Shown: positions 39,320-48,305, numbered from the stretch's first letter. The stretch: DNA of 64,000 bases from Pelomonas dachongensis (GCF_043555865.1 NZ_JBIGHY010000007.1:186001-250000), one strand, 5' to 3'. Notes: generated from the sequence alone by a model not told the origin. Translations and numbers: made by a program.

Positions 39320-40069
39320 ATGCGCGCTGACCAGCTCCTCGTTGCCCAAGGCCTGGCGCCCACGCGCTCGGTCGCGCAGCGGCTCATCAGCCACGGCGCG
39401 GCCGAATGGGCCTCGCCCACCGGCTGGGCTGTGCTGAAGAAAGCCGGCGAGGACCTGCCCGAGACGGCGCAGCTGCGCGTCACCGACGACGCGGAGCTGC
39501 GCTACGTGTCGCGCGGCGGGCTCAAGCTGGAAGGCGCGCTGGCACGCACCGGTCTGGACGTGGCCGGCCACACGGTGCTGGATGTGGGCCAGAGCACCGG
39601 TGGCTTCACCGACTGCCTGCTGGCGCATGGCGCGAGGCGCGTCGTGGGCGTGGACGTGGGCCACGGCCAGCTGCATGCGCGGCTGCAGGCCGATGCGCGC
39701 GTGACGGCGCTGGAAGGCCTGCACGTGCGTGAGCTAGACGGCACGCTGCGGCCGCACACGCCCACCGGTGGCTTCACCGTCATCGTGGGCGACCTGAGTT
39801 TCATTTCCATGGTGGGCAGCCTCCCGGAGTTGCTGCCCTGGCTGGAAGTGCACGGCCACCTGCTCGTGCTCATCAAGCCGCAGTTCGAACTGGGGCCACA
39901 AGCCCTGGGCAAGGGCGGGCTCGTCAAGGACGAGGCCGACTACCCGCGACTGGAAGCCCGCGTGCGCCTGGCCTGCACGGCCCTCGGCCTCAAGGTGCTG
40001 GACTACTTCGACAGCCCCATCACCGGTGGTGATGGCAACCGCGAATTTTTCTTGTGGGCCTCCCGATGA
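39320..40069 (+). CDS. TlyA-family RNA methyltransferase
   Basis: 249 aa. An N-terminal S4 RNA-binding domain (MRADQLLVAQGLAPTRSVAQRLISHGAAEW) is followed by an FtsJ-like methyltransferase domain with SAM motif LDVGQSTGGFTDCLLAHGARRVVGVDVGHGQLH and VGDLSFISM. TlyA members methylate ribose in rRNA. It is 7 bp after ahcY and overlaps metF by ATGA, so it belongs to the SAM-cycle operon. The substrate RNA cannot be read here. Confidence 0.9.
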   Translation: MRADQLLVAQGLAPTRSVAQRLISHGAAEWASPTGWAVLKKAGEDLPETAQLRVTDDAELRYVSRGGLKLEGALARTGLDVAGHTVLDVGQSTGGFTDCLLAHGARRVVGVDVGHGQLHARLQADARVTALEGLHVRELDGTLRPHTPTGGFTVIVGDLSFISMVGSLPELLPWLEVHGHLLVLIKPQFELGPQALGKGGLVKDEADYPRLEARVRLACTALGLKVLDYFDSPITGGDGNREFFLWASR

Positions 40070-40917
40070 GCACCCCTGTCAGTTTCGAATTTTTCCCCCC
40101 CAACACGCCGGTCGGCGTCGAGAAGCTCAAGACCGTCGTGCAGGAACTGGGGGCGCTGAAGCCCCAGTACTTCAGCGTCACCTACGGCGCCGGCGGCTCC
40201 ACGCGTGACAAGACGCTGTCGGCCGTGATGGACATCGCTGGCGCCGGCTTCGATGCCGCGCCGCATCTCTCCTGCGTGGGTTCCACGCGGGAGAACATTG
40301 CCGAGATCCTGGCCACCTACCGCGAGCGCGGCATCCGCCGCGTCGTCGCGCTGCGCGGCGATCTGCCCAGCGGCACCGCCACGGCGGGCGAGTTCCGCTA
40401 CGCGTCGGAGCTGGTGAGCTTCATCCGGCAATTTGAAAGAGACGGCCAGGGCAAGGCATGGCACATCGAGGTGGCCGCCTATCCCGAGACCCACCCGCAG
40501 CAGCGCTACGCGGCACGCGACCTGCAGCACTTCGCCGACAAGATGCGCGCGGGTGCCGACGGCGCGATCACGCAGTTCTTCTTCAACGCCGACGCGTACT
40601 TCCACTTCGTTGACGAGGCCCGCAAGCTCGGCGTCACCCAGCCCATCGTGCCGGGCATCATGCCCTTCCACAACTACGGTCGCATCGCGCAGTTCGCGCA
40701 GCGCGACGGCATCGAGATCCCGCGCTGGGTGCAGATGAAGATGGAAGGCTTCATGGACGACGCGGCCAGCATCCGCGCGTTCGGGCTGGACGTGGTGACG
40801 CGGCTTTGCGAGCGCCTCGTCGCGGGTGGCGCACCGGGCATCCACTTCTACACGCTGAACCAGAGCCCGCTGACGCTGGAGATCTGCAAGCGGCTGGGCC
40901 TCGGGGCCAAGGCTTGA
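40066..40917 (+). CDS. metF: 5,10-methylenetetrahydrofolate reductase
   Basis: 283 aa. FAD-dependent TIM-barrel enzyme that makes 5-methyl-THF for methionine synthesis. Landmarks are SFEFFPPNTPVGVEKL, YFSVTYGAGGSTRDKT, HLSCVGST, VALRGDLP, and GADGAITQFFFNADAYFHFVD. Length agrees with the bacterial family. Start ATG at 40066 overlaps the tlyA stop. With ahcY it supplies both methyl donor and SAH removal, under the same riboswitch-led transcript. A terminator follows. Confidence 0.97.
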   Translation: MSTPVSFEFFPPNTPVGVEKLKTVVQELGALKPQYFSVTYGAGGSTRDKTLSAVMDIAGAGFDAAPHLSCVGSTRENIAEILATYRERGIRRVVALRGDLPSGTATAGEFRYASELVSFIRQFERDGQGKAWHIEVAAYPETHPQQRYAARDLQHFADKMRAGADGAITQFFFNADAYFHFVDEARKLGVTQPIVPGIMPFHNYGRIAQFAQRDGIEIPRWVQMKMEGFMDDAASIRAFGLDVVTRLCERLVAGGAPGIHFYTLNQSPLTLEICKRLGLGAKA

Positions 40918-40947
40918 TCCAGCGCAAGCGGGCGCGCTGAAGCCCTC

Positions 40948-40964
40948 GGCCGCACGCTGCGGCC
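40948..40964 (+). terminator. Terminator hairpin after metF
   Basis: GGCCGCA (40948-40954) pairs with TGCGGCC (40958-40964) around a 3-nt loop, followed by TTGTCC. It lies 31 bp after the metF stop and probably ends the ahcY operon. Confidence 0.65.
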
Positions 40965-41045
40965 TTGTCCTGCCTCAAAGGCCGCCGGCACGCGCCGGCA
41001 TGCAATGGCGCCATCGGGACCCCGTCCCTCTTTCGGAGCCATTGC

Positions 41046-41654
41046 ATGAAGTTCATCCCCGCCGCCCTTGCCCTCGCCTGCGCCTTCGCGCTGACCCCGG
41101 CACTCGCCGATGCGGACGGCCCCTGGCTGGTGCGCGTACGCGCGCTGCACCTCGATTCGGCCAACAAGGACAGCACCGGCCTGGGCCTGGCCATCGACAA
41201 CAAGACCTTCCCCGAGCTGGACATCAGCTACTTCATCACGCCGCACCTCGCGGCCGAGCTGATCCTGACCTATCCGCAGAAGCAGACGCTGACCGCCGGC
41301 GGCGTCGAGATCGGCTCGCTGAAGCACCTGCCGCCCACGCTGACGCTGCAGTACCACTTCAACCCCACCGGCACCGTGCGTCCCTACGTGGGCGGCGGCG
41401 TGAACTACACGAACTTCTCGTCGGTGCACTTCGCACCCGCCGTGCAGACCGCCCTGCAGCCAGGCATCAAGCACAGCAGCTGGGGCGGTGCGCTGCAGGC
41501 GGGCGTGGACTTCCAGATCGCCAAGGGGCTGTTCCTGAACCTCGACGTCAAGAAGGTGCAGCTGGGCACAACGGTCTATTCCCGCGGCGCCGAGGCTGGC
41601 AAGTTCAAGGTCAATCCGACCCTGATCGGCGCCGGCGTCGGCTGGCGGTTCTGA
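41046..41654 (+). CDS. OmpW-family outer membrane protein
   Basis: 202 aa with signal peptide MKFIPAALALACAFALTPALA. The mature part has the eight-strand OmpW pattern: GPWLVRVRALHLDSAN at the start, LDISYFITPHLAAELILTYPQKQTL, PPTLTLQYHFNPTGTVRPYVGGGVNYTNFSS, and a C-terminal GAGVGWRF that ends in an aromatic residue as outer-membrane proteins do. OmpW proteins form narrow hydrophobic channels. Alone in its unit, downstream of the metF terminator. Confidence 0.93.
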   Translation: MKFIPAALALACAFALTPALADADGPWLVRVRALHLDSANKDSTGLGLAIDNKTFPELDISYFITPHLAAELILTYPQKQTLTAGGVEIGSLKHLPPTLTLQYHFNPTGTVRPYVGGGVNYTNFSSVHFAPAVQTALQPGIKHSSWGGALQAGVDFQIAKGLFLNLDVKKVQLGTTVYSRGAEAGKFKVNPTLIGAGVGWRF

Positions 41655-41655
41655 T

Positions 41656-41678
41656 CATGTAAATGCTTGCTTTACATG
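41656..41678. promoter_or_regulatory. Inverted repeat ahead of the TonB-dependent receptor gene
   Basis: CATGTAAA (41656-41663) and TTTACATG (41671-41678) are perfect 8-bp arms around a 7-bp spacer, starting one base after the ompW stop and ending 35 bp before the receptor start. The AT-rich arms stand out in this GC-rich DNA. It could be an operator for the receptor gene or, because GGTTTTC follows, a weak terminator for ompW. Confidence 0.55.
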
Positions 41679-41713
41679 GGTTTTCGTAACAGGAGTCAGC
41701 AGAATGCGCGGCC

Positions 41714-44044
41714 ATGAGCCGCCTCCTCCTTGCGCTGGCCCCGCTGTGCGCCTGGACTCTCAGTGCAGCGCAGACGCCGGCCTCTCCAGCCCCTACAACA
41801 CCCGCCACGCCGCCGAAGTCTGCGGACGCACCGGCGCCGGCCGCCGCCGCGCCTGCGACCGACAAAACCGGCAACAAGCTGGACCGCGTGGAGGTCAGCA
41901 GCGGCCCGACGGCCAACAGCCGGCGGCGCAACAGCACGGCCAGCAAGATCGTCATCGAGCGCGAGGACCTGGAGAAGTACGGCGACGTCGTGCTGGGTGA
42001 CGTGCTGCGCCGCCTGCCGGGCGTGACGCTCGGCGGCGGCCGCCCGGGCCGTGGCGGCGACATCCGCATGCGCGGCATGGGCGGCGGCGCAACGCAGATC
42101 CTCATCGACGAGGAGCGCCCGCCGCCGGGCTTCGCGGTGGAAGACCTGCCGCCCGACCAGATCGAGCGCATCGAGATCTACCGCGCGCCCACCGCCGCCA
42201 CCGGCACGCGGGCCATTGCCGGCACCATCAACATCGTGCTGCGCGAGCCGCTGCAGAAGTCCAACCACGAGGTGCGCATGGGCGTGGGCTGGGACCGCAA
42301 CAAGCCCCAGGTGGATGCCAGCTGGACACGCAACCTGAAATGGGGCGGGCCGAATGGTGACGAGTTCGTCGGCGCCATCTCCACCAATGGCGCGGTGCGT
42401 CGGTTCTTCAACAACGTCGACTCGGGCAATCGCATCACCGACACAGAGACCGGTGAGGTCACCGAACAGAACACACAGATCGGCACCAGCGAGAACCAGA
42501 ACACCAGCCTCAACGGCAATGCCCGGCTGCGCTGGAAGTACAGCGACACGCTGAGCTTCAACCTGTCGCCATCGTTCTTCCTGTCGCAGAACGAGGGCAG
42601 CAGCCAGTACAACTCCGAAGGCACGCGCTTTCGAGACGTGCACGGCGAGAACGACGCCAAGAACCACAACCTGCGGCTGAACCTGTCGGCCGACTACCGC
42701 CCGCAGGTGGGCGAGAGCTTCAGCCTGCGCCTGGGCACCGGCACGTCCAAGAACACCCGCAACAGCGAGCGGCGCGACACGACGACCATCGGCGGCGTCA
42801 CCACGGAGCGCCTGCAGCAGGACCACAACTCGGTCGAGGAAGACCAAACCAGCCTGAACGGCCGCTGGAGCCTGAAGACGGCGCAGGAGCACCAGTGGGT
42901 CACCGGCGCGGAGCTGGAGCGCAGCCAGCGCACGCAGCTGGTGGACACGCTAGTCAACGGCGCCGTGTTGCCGGGCCTGGTGAGATTCGGCAACACGCTG
43001 GTCTCGCGCAACGAGCGCTTCGCCGCTTACACGCAGGATGAGTGGAGCCCGAGCAAGCAGTGGTCGCTCTACGCCGGCCTTCGCTACGAGCGCATCGAGA
43101 CCACCGCCGAAGCCACCGGCAATCTGCCCGAGGCGCGCAACGTCTCCCAAGTCACGTCGCCGTTGCTGCACCTGCTGTGGAAGCCCGAGGCCTTCCCCAA
43201 GGACCAGGTGCGCCTGAGCCTCACGCGAAGCTACCGCACCCCCAACCTCCAACAACTGGTCGCCCGGCCGACCATCAACGCCACCTACCCGGACGGCCCC
43301 AACTATCAGACTCATGCCGACCGCGCCGGCAATCCCGACCTCAAGCCCGAACTGGCCACGGGCGTGGACTTCAGCGTGGAGCACTGGCTGCCGACCGGCG
43401 GCATCATCTCTGGCAGCGCCTTCGTGCGCGACATCAAGGGCACGTTCCGCAACGATGTGATGCTGGAGACCGTGAGCTGGGACACCGTCCAGCGCTGGGT
43501 CAGCCGGCCGCGCAACCTGGGCAACGCGCGCCGCATGGGGTTCGAGTTCGAGTTCAAAGCCCGCATGGACGAGCTGTGGGAAGACGCGCCGGCCGAACTT
43601 CAGATGATGCTGCTGCGTTTCAACTTCGCCCTGTTCAAGAACAAGGTGGAGGGCATCCCGGGCAACAGCCCGCGCCTGGACCAGCAGCCCCGGGGCACGT
43701 TGAACTTTGGCATCGACCACCGCTGGAAGGCCTGGGGTCAGAACTTCGGCAGCGGTTTCAACCTCAACTACGTGCCCGCCGTCCGCGAGCAGGTGACGGA
43801 GTACCTGCGCAACGATGAAACCGCGCGCCGCCAGCTCGATGCCTACCTGTCGTGGAGCAGCGGCTCGGTGCGAGACGGCATCAACTGGCGCCTGTCCATG
43901 GCCAACCTGACGGCACGCGATGCCGAGTCGCGCTCCGAGGGCATCAGCACCAACAGCGTCACGCAGCGCCAATACCTGACCGAGAGCTGGTCGCGCAACA
44001 AGACCTTCCGCGTGATCTCCCTGCGCGCCGACATGCGCTTCTGA
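41714..44044 (+). CDS. TonB-dependent outer membrane receptor
   Basis: 776 aa with signal peptide MSRLLLALAPLCAWTLSAAQ. An Ala/Pro-rich stretch leads to a plug domain: DVLRRLPGVTLGGGRPGRGGDIRMRGMGGGATQILIDEERPPPGFAVEDLPPDQIERIEIYRAPTAATGTRAIAGTINIVL. A large beta-barrel follows and the chain ends in an aromatic residue (LRADMRF). It resembles receptors for siderophores or polysaccharide fragments; the ligand is not readable. No ExbBD, regulator or siderophore gene is near. A perfect inverted repeat lies 35 bp upstream. Confidence 0.94.
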   Translation: MSRLLLALAPLCAWTLSAAQTPASPAPTTPATPPKSADAPAPAAAAPATDKTGNKLDRVEVSSGPTANSRRRNSTASKIVIEREDLEKYGDVVLGDVLRRLPGVTLGGGRPGRGGDIRMRGMGGGATQILIDEERPPPGFAVEDLPPDQIERIEIYRAPTAATGTRAIAGTINIVLREPLQKSNHEVRMGVGWDRNKPQVDASWTRNLKWGGPNGDEFVGAISTNGAVRRFFNNVDSGNRITDTETGEVTEQNTQIGTSENQNTSLNGNARLRWKYSDTLSFNLSPSFFLSQNEGSSQYNSEGTRFRDVHGENDAKNHNLRLNLSADYRPQVGESFSLRLGTGTSKNTRNSERRDTTTIGGVTTERLQQDHNSVEEDQTSLNGRWSLKTAQEHQWVTGAELERSQRTQLVDTLVNGAVLPGLVRFGNTLVSRNERFAAYTQDEWSPSKQWSLYAGLRYERIETTAEATGNLPEARNVSQVTSPLLHLLWKPEAFPKDQVRLSLTRSYRTPNLQQLVARPTINATYPDGPNYQTHADRAGNPDLKPELATGVDFSVEHWLPTGGIISGSAFVRDIKGTFRNDVMLETVSWDTVQRWVSRPRNLGNARRMGFEFEFKARMDELWEDAPAELQMMLLRFNFALFKNKVEGIPGNSPRLDQQPRGTLNFGIDHRWKAWGQNFGSGFNLNYVPAVREQVTEYLRNDETARRQLDAYLSWSSGSVRDGINWRLSMANLTARDAESRSEGISTNSVTQRQYLTESWSRNKTFRVISLRADMRF

Positions 44045-44063
44045 TGCTGACGAGAATGCGGCA

Positions 44064-44528
44064 ATGACGCGCCGCATCCTCTTCTTCTGCATGGGCAACA
44101 TCTGCCGCAGCCCCACGGCCGACGGCGTCATGCGTGCCAAGCTGAAGGCAGCCGGCCTGGACATCGAGGTGGACTCGGCCGGCACGCACGGCTATCACGT
44201 CGGCGCGCCGCCGGACGAGCGCAGCCAGGAGCACGCGCTCAAGCGAGGCTATGACCTGAGCCCGCTGCGCGCCCGCCGGCTGCTGGCGCGCGACTTCAGC
44301 GACTTCGACCTCGTGCTGGCGATGGACGCCGACAACGTCGCGCACGCCCGCGCGCTGTGTCCCCCCGCGCAGCGGCACCGGCTGAAGCTGCTGCTGGACT
44401 ACGCGCCGCATCTGGGCCGACACCACGTGCCCGACCCCTACTACGGCGGCGCGGCCGGATTCGAAGAGGTGCTGGACCTGGTGGAGGCGGCCTGTGACGG
44501 GCTGCTCGCCACCCTGCGCCCCCGCTGA
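44064..44528 (+). CDS. Low molecular weight protein-tyrosine phosphatase
   Basis: 154 aa, usual length. The active-site loop C-X5-R is at residues 9-15 (CMGNICR) followed by Ser; the general acid loop is DPYYGG near residue 125. Such enzymes dephosphorylate tyrosine kinases of polysaccharide export, or small phosphoester substrates. No tyrosine kinase or polysaccharide gene is adjacent. It lies 19 bp after the TonB receptor and may be co-transcribed. Confidence 0.95.
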   Translation: MTRRILFFCMGNICRSPTADGVMRAKLKAAGLDIEVDSAGTHGYHVGAPPDERSQEHALKRGYDLSPLRARRLLARDFSDFDLVLAMDADNVAHARALCPPAQRHRLKLLLDYAPHLGRHHVPDPYYGGAAGFEEVLDLVEAACDGLLATLRPR

Positions 44529-44651
44529 GCGGCGCCGCGCAGGCCCCCGCTGCGGGCCAGCCATTGAAATTGCTCCCAACAACTGAGGAAGCGCAGTTGC
44601 GCCGGCCGCAATACAACTGCGCATCTGGGCCATCCGGTGTGGGAGCGATCC

Positions 44652-45554
44652 ATGACCCCGTTGTTCACGCAAGGGCTGCCTGCCTGGCGCTCGCTGGCTG
44701 TTCTGCTGGCCGCACTGGCCACGCTGTTACTCGCTGGCTGCAACACGATGCGGGGCACGCCGACCCGCTACCAATCCACCGACGCCATCGTCGCCGCCAT
44801 CCAACTGACGGCGCAGGACATTGCCGACCTGGCCGTCGAGACCGACCCCGTCACTCGCAACCGGCTGCAAAACAAGGCCGTGGCGGTGATCGACCAGCAG
44901 TACTCGGCCTTCGTTCGCTCGCTGGTGGCCGACCGGGCCGACGCCGCCACTGCCGTGGCGGGCACCACGCTCGGCGCCGCGACCGCAGCGGCCTTCGTTG
45001 ACAGCGTCACCGCCAAGACCAACTACGCGCTGTTCGGCGCCACGCTGATCGGCGCCTTCGGCATCGTCGACAAGCACTACTACTTCGAGAAGACCGCGCC
45101 CGCGCTCATCGCCGGCATGGACGCAGCCCGCACGCAGGCCCTGCTGCAGATCAAGCAGAACCAGCAATTCGGTACGGATCGCTATGACGGCGCGGCGGCG
45201 GCCCGCGACCTGGAGACCTACTACACCGCCGGCACGCTCGTGGGCGCCATCAAGGACATCACGGCTCGCGCCGAGACGGCGGTGGCGGAGGGGCAGGGCC
45301 AGATCCGAACGCTGAAGGTGCTGACGGAGTCCGAGATGGACCGCAACGGCGCCATCGTTGCGGCGATCCACGCCATCCAGACGCCGCAGGCTGTGCAGAA
45401 GGGCAACCAGGCGCTGAAGGCACTGGGCCTGAAGGAGCAGCTCGACGCACACAACACGCGGCGCGCACTGCTGCAGGAGCTGCGGGCCAGCGACGGCGGC
45501 GCGCGGACGGATGCACTGGAGGCACAGCTCAAGGCCCAAGGCCTCCTCAAGTAG
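44652..45554 (+). CDS. Lipoprotein of unknown family, first gene of the triad
   Basis: 300 aa. The signal peptide ends in the lipobox LLLAGC (MTPLFTQGLPAWRSLAVLLAALATLLLAGC), so it is a lipoprotein. The mature part is largely helical, with one Gly/Ala-rich hydrophobic stretch (AVAGTTLGAATAAAFVDSVTAKTNYALFGATLIGAFGIVD) and a C-terminal Lys/Glu-rich helix pattern. I do not recognise it. It is followed at 34 bp by a 97-aa gene and then a CHAP-type hydrolase. A physical association of these three at the cell wall is plausible; no family supports it. Confidence 0.75.
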   Translation: MTPLFTQGLPAWRSLAVLLAALATLLLAGCNTMRGTPTRYQSTDAIVAAIQLTAQDIADLAVETDPVTRNRLQNKAVAVIDQQYSAFVRSLVADRADAATAVAGTTLGAATAAAFVDSVTAKTNYALFGATLIGAFGIVDKHYYFEKTAPALIAGMDAARTQALLQIKQNQQFGTDRYDGAAAARDLETYYTAGTLVGAIKDITARAETAVAEGQGQIRTLKVLTESEMDRNGAIVAAIHAIQTPQAVQKGNQALKALGLKEQLDAHNTRRALLQELRASDGGARTDALEAQLKAQGLLK

Positions 45555-45588
45555 CCGCCCCGCCCACCCTACTGACGGAAGGCCACCC

Positions 45589-45882
45589 ATGGACACCTAC
45601 TTTCGCGAGCTGCCGGGCAGCATGAGCCTGGCCGACCAGTCCCTGGCCATACGGGGCGAGGAGTCGAAGGCGGCCCGGTTCCTGAACAGCAAGATCTGGG
45701 TGAACGCCCAGCATCAGCTCAGCAACCTGGTCGAGTTCGAGGAGATCAACGACGCGCCCGCCACCCCGCTGGGCAAGCCCAAGCTCAGCAAGACCCTGGC
45801 GGCGGGCCAGACGCCCCAATGGACGGGGCAGATGATCGTGCAGGGCAAGGCCGAGGAGACGGTCTTCCTGCTGCGCCAGTGA
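45589..45882 (+). CDS. Small protein of unknown function (97 aa), second gene of the triad
   Basis: No signal peptide or membrane segment. The chain has a charged N-terminus (MDTYFRELPGSMSLADQSLAIRGEESKAARFLNSKIWVNAQHQLSNLVEFEEI) and a short hydrophobic end (GQMIVQGKAEETVFLLRQ). I do not recognise the family. It is flanked by the lipoprotein gene (34 bp) and the CHAP-hydrolase gene (26 bp), both on the same strand, so one operon. A role as a cytosolic adaptor, chaperone or immunity-like partner of the hydrolase is speculation from position. Confidence 0.7.
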   Translation: MDTYFRELPGSMSLADQSLAIRGEESKAARFLNSKIWVNAQHQLSNLVEFEEINDAPATPLGKPKLSKTLAAGQTPQWTGQMIVQGKAEETVFLLRQ

Positions 45883-45908
45883 ACAGATCAAACCGACAGG
45901 AGCGCACC

Positions 45909-46712
45909 ATGCAATTTCCGGGACGGATCATCAAGGCAGGCGAGAAGAGCGCCACCGTCGTCAGGGCGCTGAAGCTCAGGCTCAACGACGCGCTGGGCCT
46001 CACCGAGGGGCTGGCGCTGGACGCCGACAACCCGGCCTTCGGGCCGAAGATGACGCAGGCGGTCATGCTGTTCCAGGCCCGCCACGTCGACAGCCAGGGC
46101 GCGCCGCTGAAGGTCGACGGCGAAGTGGGCAGCGTCGCGTGGGAGGCGCTCTTCGGCGCCGACAGCGTGCCGGGGGCCGTCGACACGGACGACGCGCTGC
46201 TGCGCGACGCGCTGAAGATCGCGCAGGGCGAGGCCGCTGCCGGTGTACGGGAGGTGCGCCCGCCGCTGAACCGCGGGCCCCGCGTCGACGACTACCAGAC
46301 CCGCACCGGCCTGCGGCTCAAGGCCGGCACCGATGGCTTTGCGTGGTGTGCCTGCTTCCTGTACTACTGCTTCGACGAGGCGGCGAAACAGGCTGGCCGC
46401 AGGAACCCGCTGATCAAAACCGCCGGCTGCCAAGACCACTGGAATAAGGCGCGGGCGGCCGGCATCACCGAGATCACCGGTGCGCGTGCGACGCAGAAGC
46501 CCGCCCTCGTCAAGCCCGGCATGATCTTCATCATGGCCTTCGGCGGGGGTACCGGTCACACCGGCATCGTCGAATCCGTTCAGGGCGGCTTCATCACGAC
46601 CATCGAAGGCAACTCGAACAACGAGGGCAGCCGCGACGGCTTTGGCGTCTTCCGGCTCACGCGCAAGATCAACACCATCAACCGCGGCTTCATCGACTAC
46701 GCGGGCCGCTGA
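45909..46712 (+). CDS. Peptidoglycan-binding protein with CHAP-type amidase domain, third gene of the triad
   Basis: 267 aa. Residues about 15-82 resemble a peptidoglycan-binding-1 domain (VVRALKLRLNDALG, FGPKMTQAVMLFQARHVD, DGEVGSVAWEALFG). Residues about 140-265 resemble a CHAP/NlpC-like fold: candidate nucleophile Cys147 in FAWCACF, His217 in GHTGIVES and a polar residue in EGNSNN (233-238). It should hydrolyse cell-wall peptide bonds. No signal peptide is visible, so export would need another route, as with phage endolysins or secreted effectors. It ends the triad operon and is convergent with the symporter gene. Confidence 0.85.
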   Translation: MQFPGRIIKAGEKSATVVRALKLRLNDALGLTEGLALDADNPAFGPKMTQAVMLFQARHVDSQGAPLKVDGEVGSVAWEALFGADSVPGAVDTDDALLRDALKIAQGEAAAGVREVRPPLNRGPRVDDYQTRTGLRLKAGTDGFAWCACFLYYCFDEAAKQAGRRNPLIKTAGCQDHWNKARAAGITEITGARATQKPALVKPGMIFIMAFGGGTGHTGIVESVQGGFITTIEGNSNNEGSRDGFGVFRLTRKINTINRGFIDYAGR

Positions 46713-46751
46713 GGGGCGCCACGCAGCGGCCTGGGCGACGCCGGGGGGTGC

Positions 46752-48263
46752 TTAGGCCCGCGCCGTCACTTCCGTGCCCTGTGGAGCCAGCTTGTTGTTG
46801 CCCCAGCACTGCTCGTACTTCCAGCCGGTGAGTTCCTCGGCCACAGCGCGAGCCTCGGCGGGCGCGTCCTCGATGCGACCGCCCGACTTGATGCGGGCGA
46901 TCTCCTTCAGTAGCACCGCGTGGTTCTTGCGGTCCAGCTTCATCTGGTAGGTGTAGTACACGCCGCCCATCCCCAAGCCGATGACGCCCAGCGTGAAGAT
47001 GCCGACGATGGCGTTGATGGCGGTGTCGGGCTGCGTGGCCTGGCCGGACAGGAAGCCGAACTGGCCGAGGATCCAGCCCATCGCGAACACGATGGCCGAG
47101 CGGGTGATCTTGCCGGCGAAGGTCATCGCGCCGGCATAGATGCCTTCGCGGCGACGGCCGGTCAGCACCTCGTCCACGTCGGCCAGGAAGGTGTAAACCG
47201 TCCAGGGGATGTAGTACACGCCGCCGGTGCCCAAGCCGAACACGGCGGTCACGGCGAACAGCGCGATGACGGTCGTCTCCTTGGACCAGCCCAGGTAGAA
47301 CAGCCCGGCATAGGCCAGCACGCTGCCGCAGACGACCAGCAGCGCCACGCGGTAGGGCCGCGCGAAACCGAACTTGATGCACAAACCGATGAACGCCATC
47401 GTCGATATCAACTGCATCACCGAGCTGAAACTGTTCAGATAACCGACCGTGGCCTTGTCTTGACCGATACAGAAGATGATGAAGTAGGTGAATATCGAGG
47501 CGAAAAGCCATTCCGCACCGAAACCCCACAGGTACATGCCCAGGTGCTTGCGGAAAATCTTCAGATGGAAGGTGGACATCATGTCCGCCACGAGTTTCCG
47601 CAGCGCCTTCCACAGGCCGCCAGCACGTTCCTGCACCACTTCATGCGCCGGCCGCTCCCAGGAGGTGAAGTACAGCGCCGCCATGGCCGCGCACATGATG
47701 CAGGCGTAGATGATGCCGGTCAGCAGGAACGGCACCGCCGACTCTTTGCTGTAGATCAGGAAGAGCTGGGCCGGGATGAAGGCCGCCAGGAAGTTGGCCG
47801 CCTTGCCGAACATGGCCTTGGACCCCGTCAGCTTGGAGCGCACCGAGAAATCGTCGGTCATCTCCGTGGCCAGGGTTTCATACGGCACCATGATCATCGT
47901 GTACACCAGCTCGAACAGGATGTACATACTCAGGTAATACCAGAACCCAAAACCCTCCACCCACATCAGCGGATACAGCAGCACTGCGGGGATACCGAGC
48001 AGAATGAAGAACCGCCGGCGCCCGAATTTGCGGCCCAGCCGCGTGTTGTAGAAATTGTCGCTGATATACCCAATGATGGGGTTGCTGAGCGCATCTACGA
48101 TGTTGGCGATCGCAAAGATCGTGGCAGCCTCGACCACCGTCAGACCGCAAAAGGTCGTGTAAAAGTAGAGCAACCACGCCGATGCAATGGCCAGCGCACC
48201 GCTGCCCAGCAGGTTCGCGCTGCCATAGGCCAGCGTGTGCTTCATCGTGATCGGTCTGCTCAT
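46752..48263 (-). CDS. GPH-type sugar:cation symporter (MelB-like MFS transporter)
   Basis: 503 aa with about 12 hydrophobic segments. It shows the glycoside-pentoside-hexuronide symporter pattern: LAYGSANLLGSGALAIASAWLLYFYTTF at the start, ANIVDALSNPIIGYISDN with the cation-site Asp, LGRKFGRRRFFILLG, MVPYETLATEMTDDFSVRSKL, and GVYYIPWTVYTFLADVDEVLTGRRREGIYAG. These import sugars or oligosaccharides with H+ or Na+. It is divergent from the GH74 gene with two palindromes in the gap, so import of xyloglucan fragments is likely (inference). Lower GC than its neighbours in places. Confidence 0.93.
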   Translation of the reverse strand: MSRPITMKHTLAYGSANLLGSGALAIASAWLLYFYTTFCGLTVVEAATIFAIANIVDALSNPIIGYISDNFYNTRLGRKFGRRRFFILLGIPAVLLYPLMWVEGFGFWYYLSMYILFELVYTMIMVPYETLATEMTDDFSVRSKLTGSKAMFGKAANFLAAFIPAQLFLIYSKESAVPFLLTGIIYACIMCAAMAALYFTSWERPAHEVVQERAGGLWKALRKLVADMMSTFHLKIFRKHLGMYLWGFGAEWLFASIFTYFIIFCIGQDKATVGYLNSFSSVMQLISTMAFIGLCIKFGFARPYRVALLVVCGSVLAYAGLFYLGWSKETTVIALFAVTAVFGLGTGGVYYIPWTVYTFLADVDEVLTGRRREGIYAGAMTFAGKITRSAIVFAMGWILGQFGFLSGQATQPDTAINAIVGIFTLGVIGLGMGGVYYTYQMKLDRKNHAVLLKEIARIKSGGRIEDAPAEARAVAEELTGWKYEQCWGNNKLAPQGTEVTARA

Positions 48264-48284
48264 GTCTCACTGCCTCTTTTTTTC

Positions 48285-48305
48285 AAATGGAAGGCCGTTC
48301 CATTT
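48285..48305. promoter_or_regulatory. Palindrome 1 (TGGAA-N5-TTCCA type) ahead of the symporter gene
   Basis: AAATGGAA (48285-48292) and TTCCATTT (48298-48305) are perfect 8-bp arms around GGCCG, 22 bp from the symporter start. Core arms and spacing equal the TGGAA-N5-TTCCA form known for the E. coli IclR box. It is probably an operator in the symporter 5' region. No IclR-type gene is in the window. Confidence 0.65.

Noticed and set aside
41656..41678. Fur box
   Set aside because: The dyad CATGTAAA-N7-TTTACATG does not match the GATAATGAT-type repeats of Fur sites.
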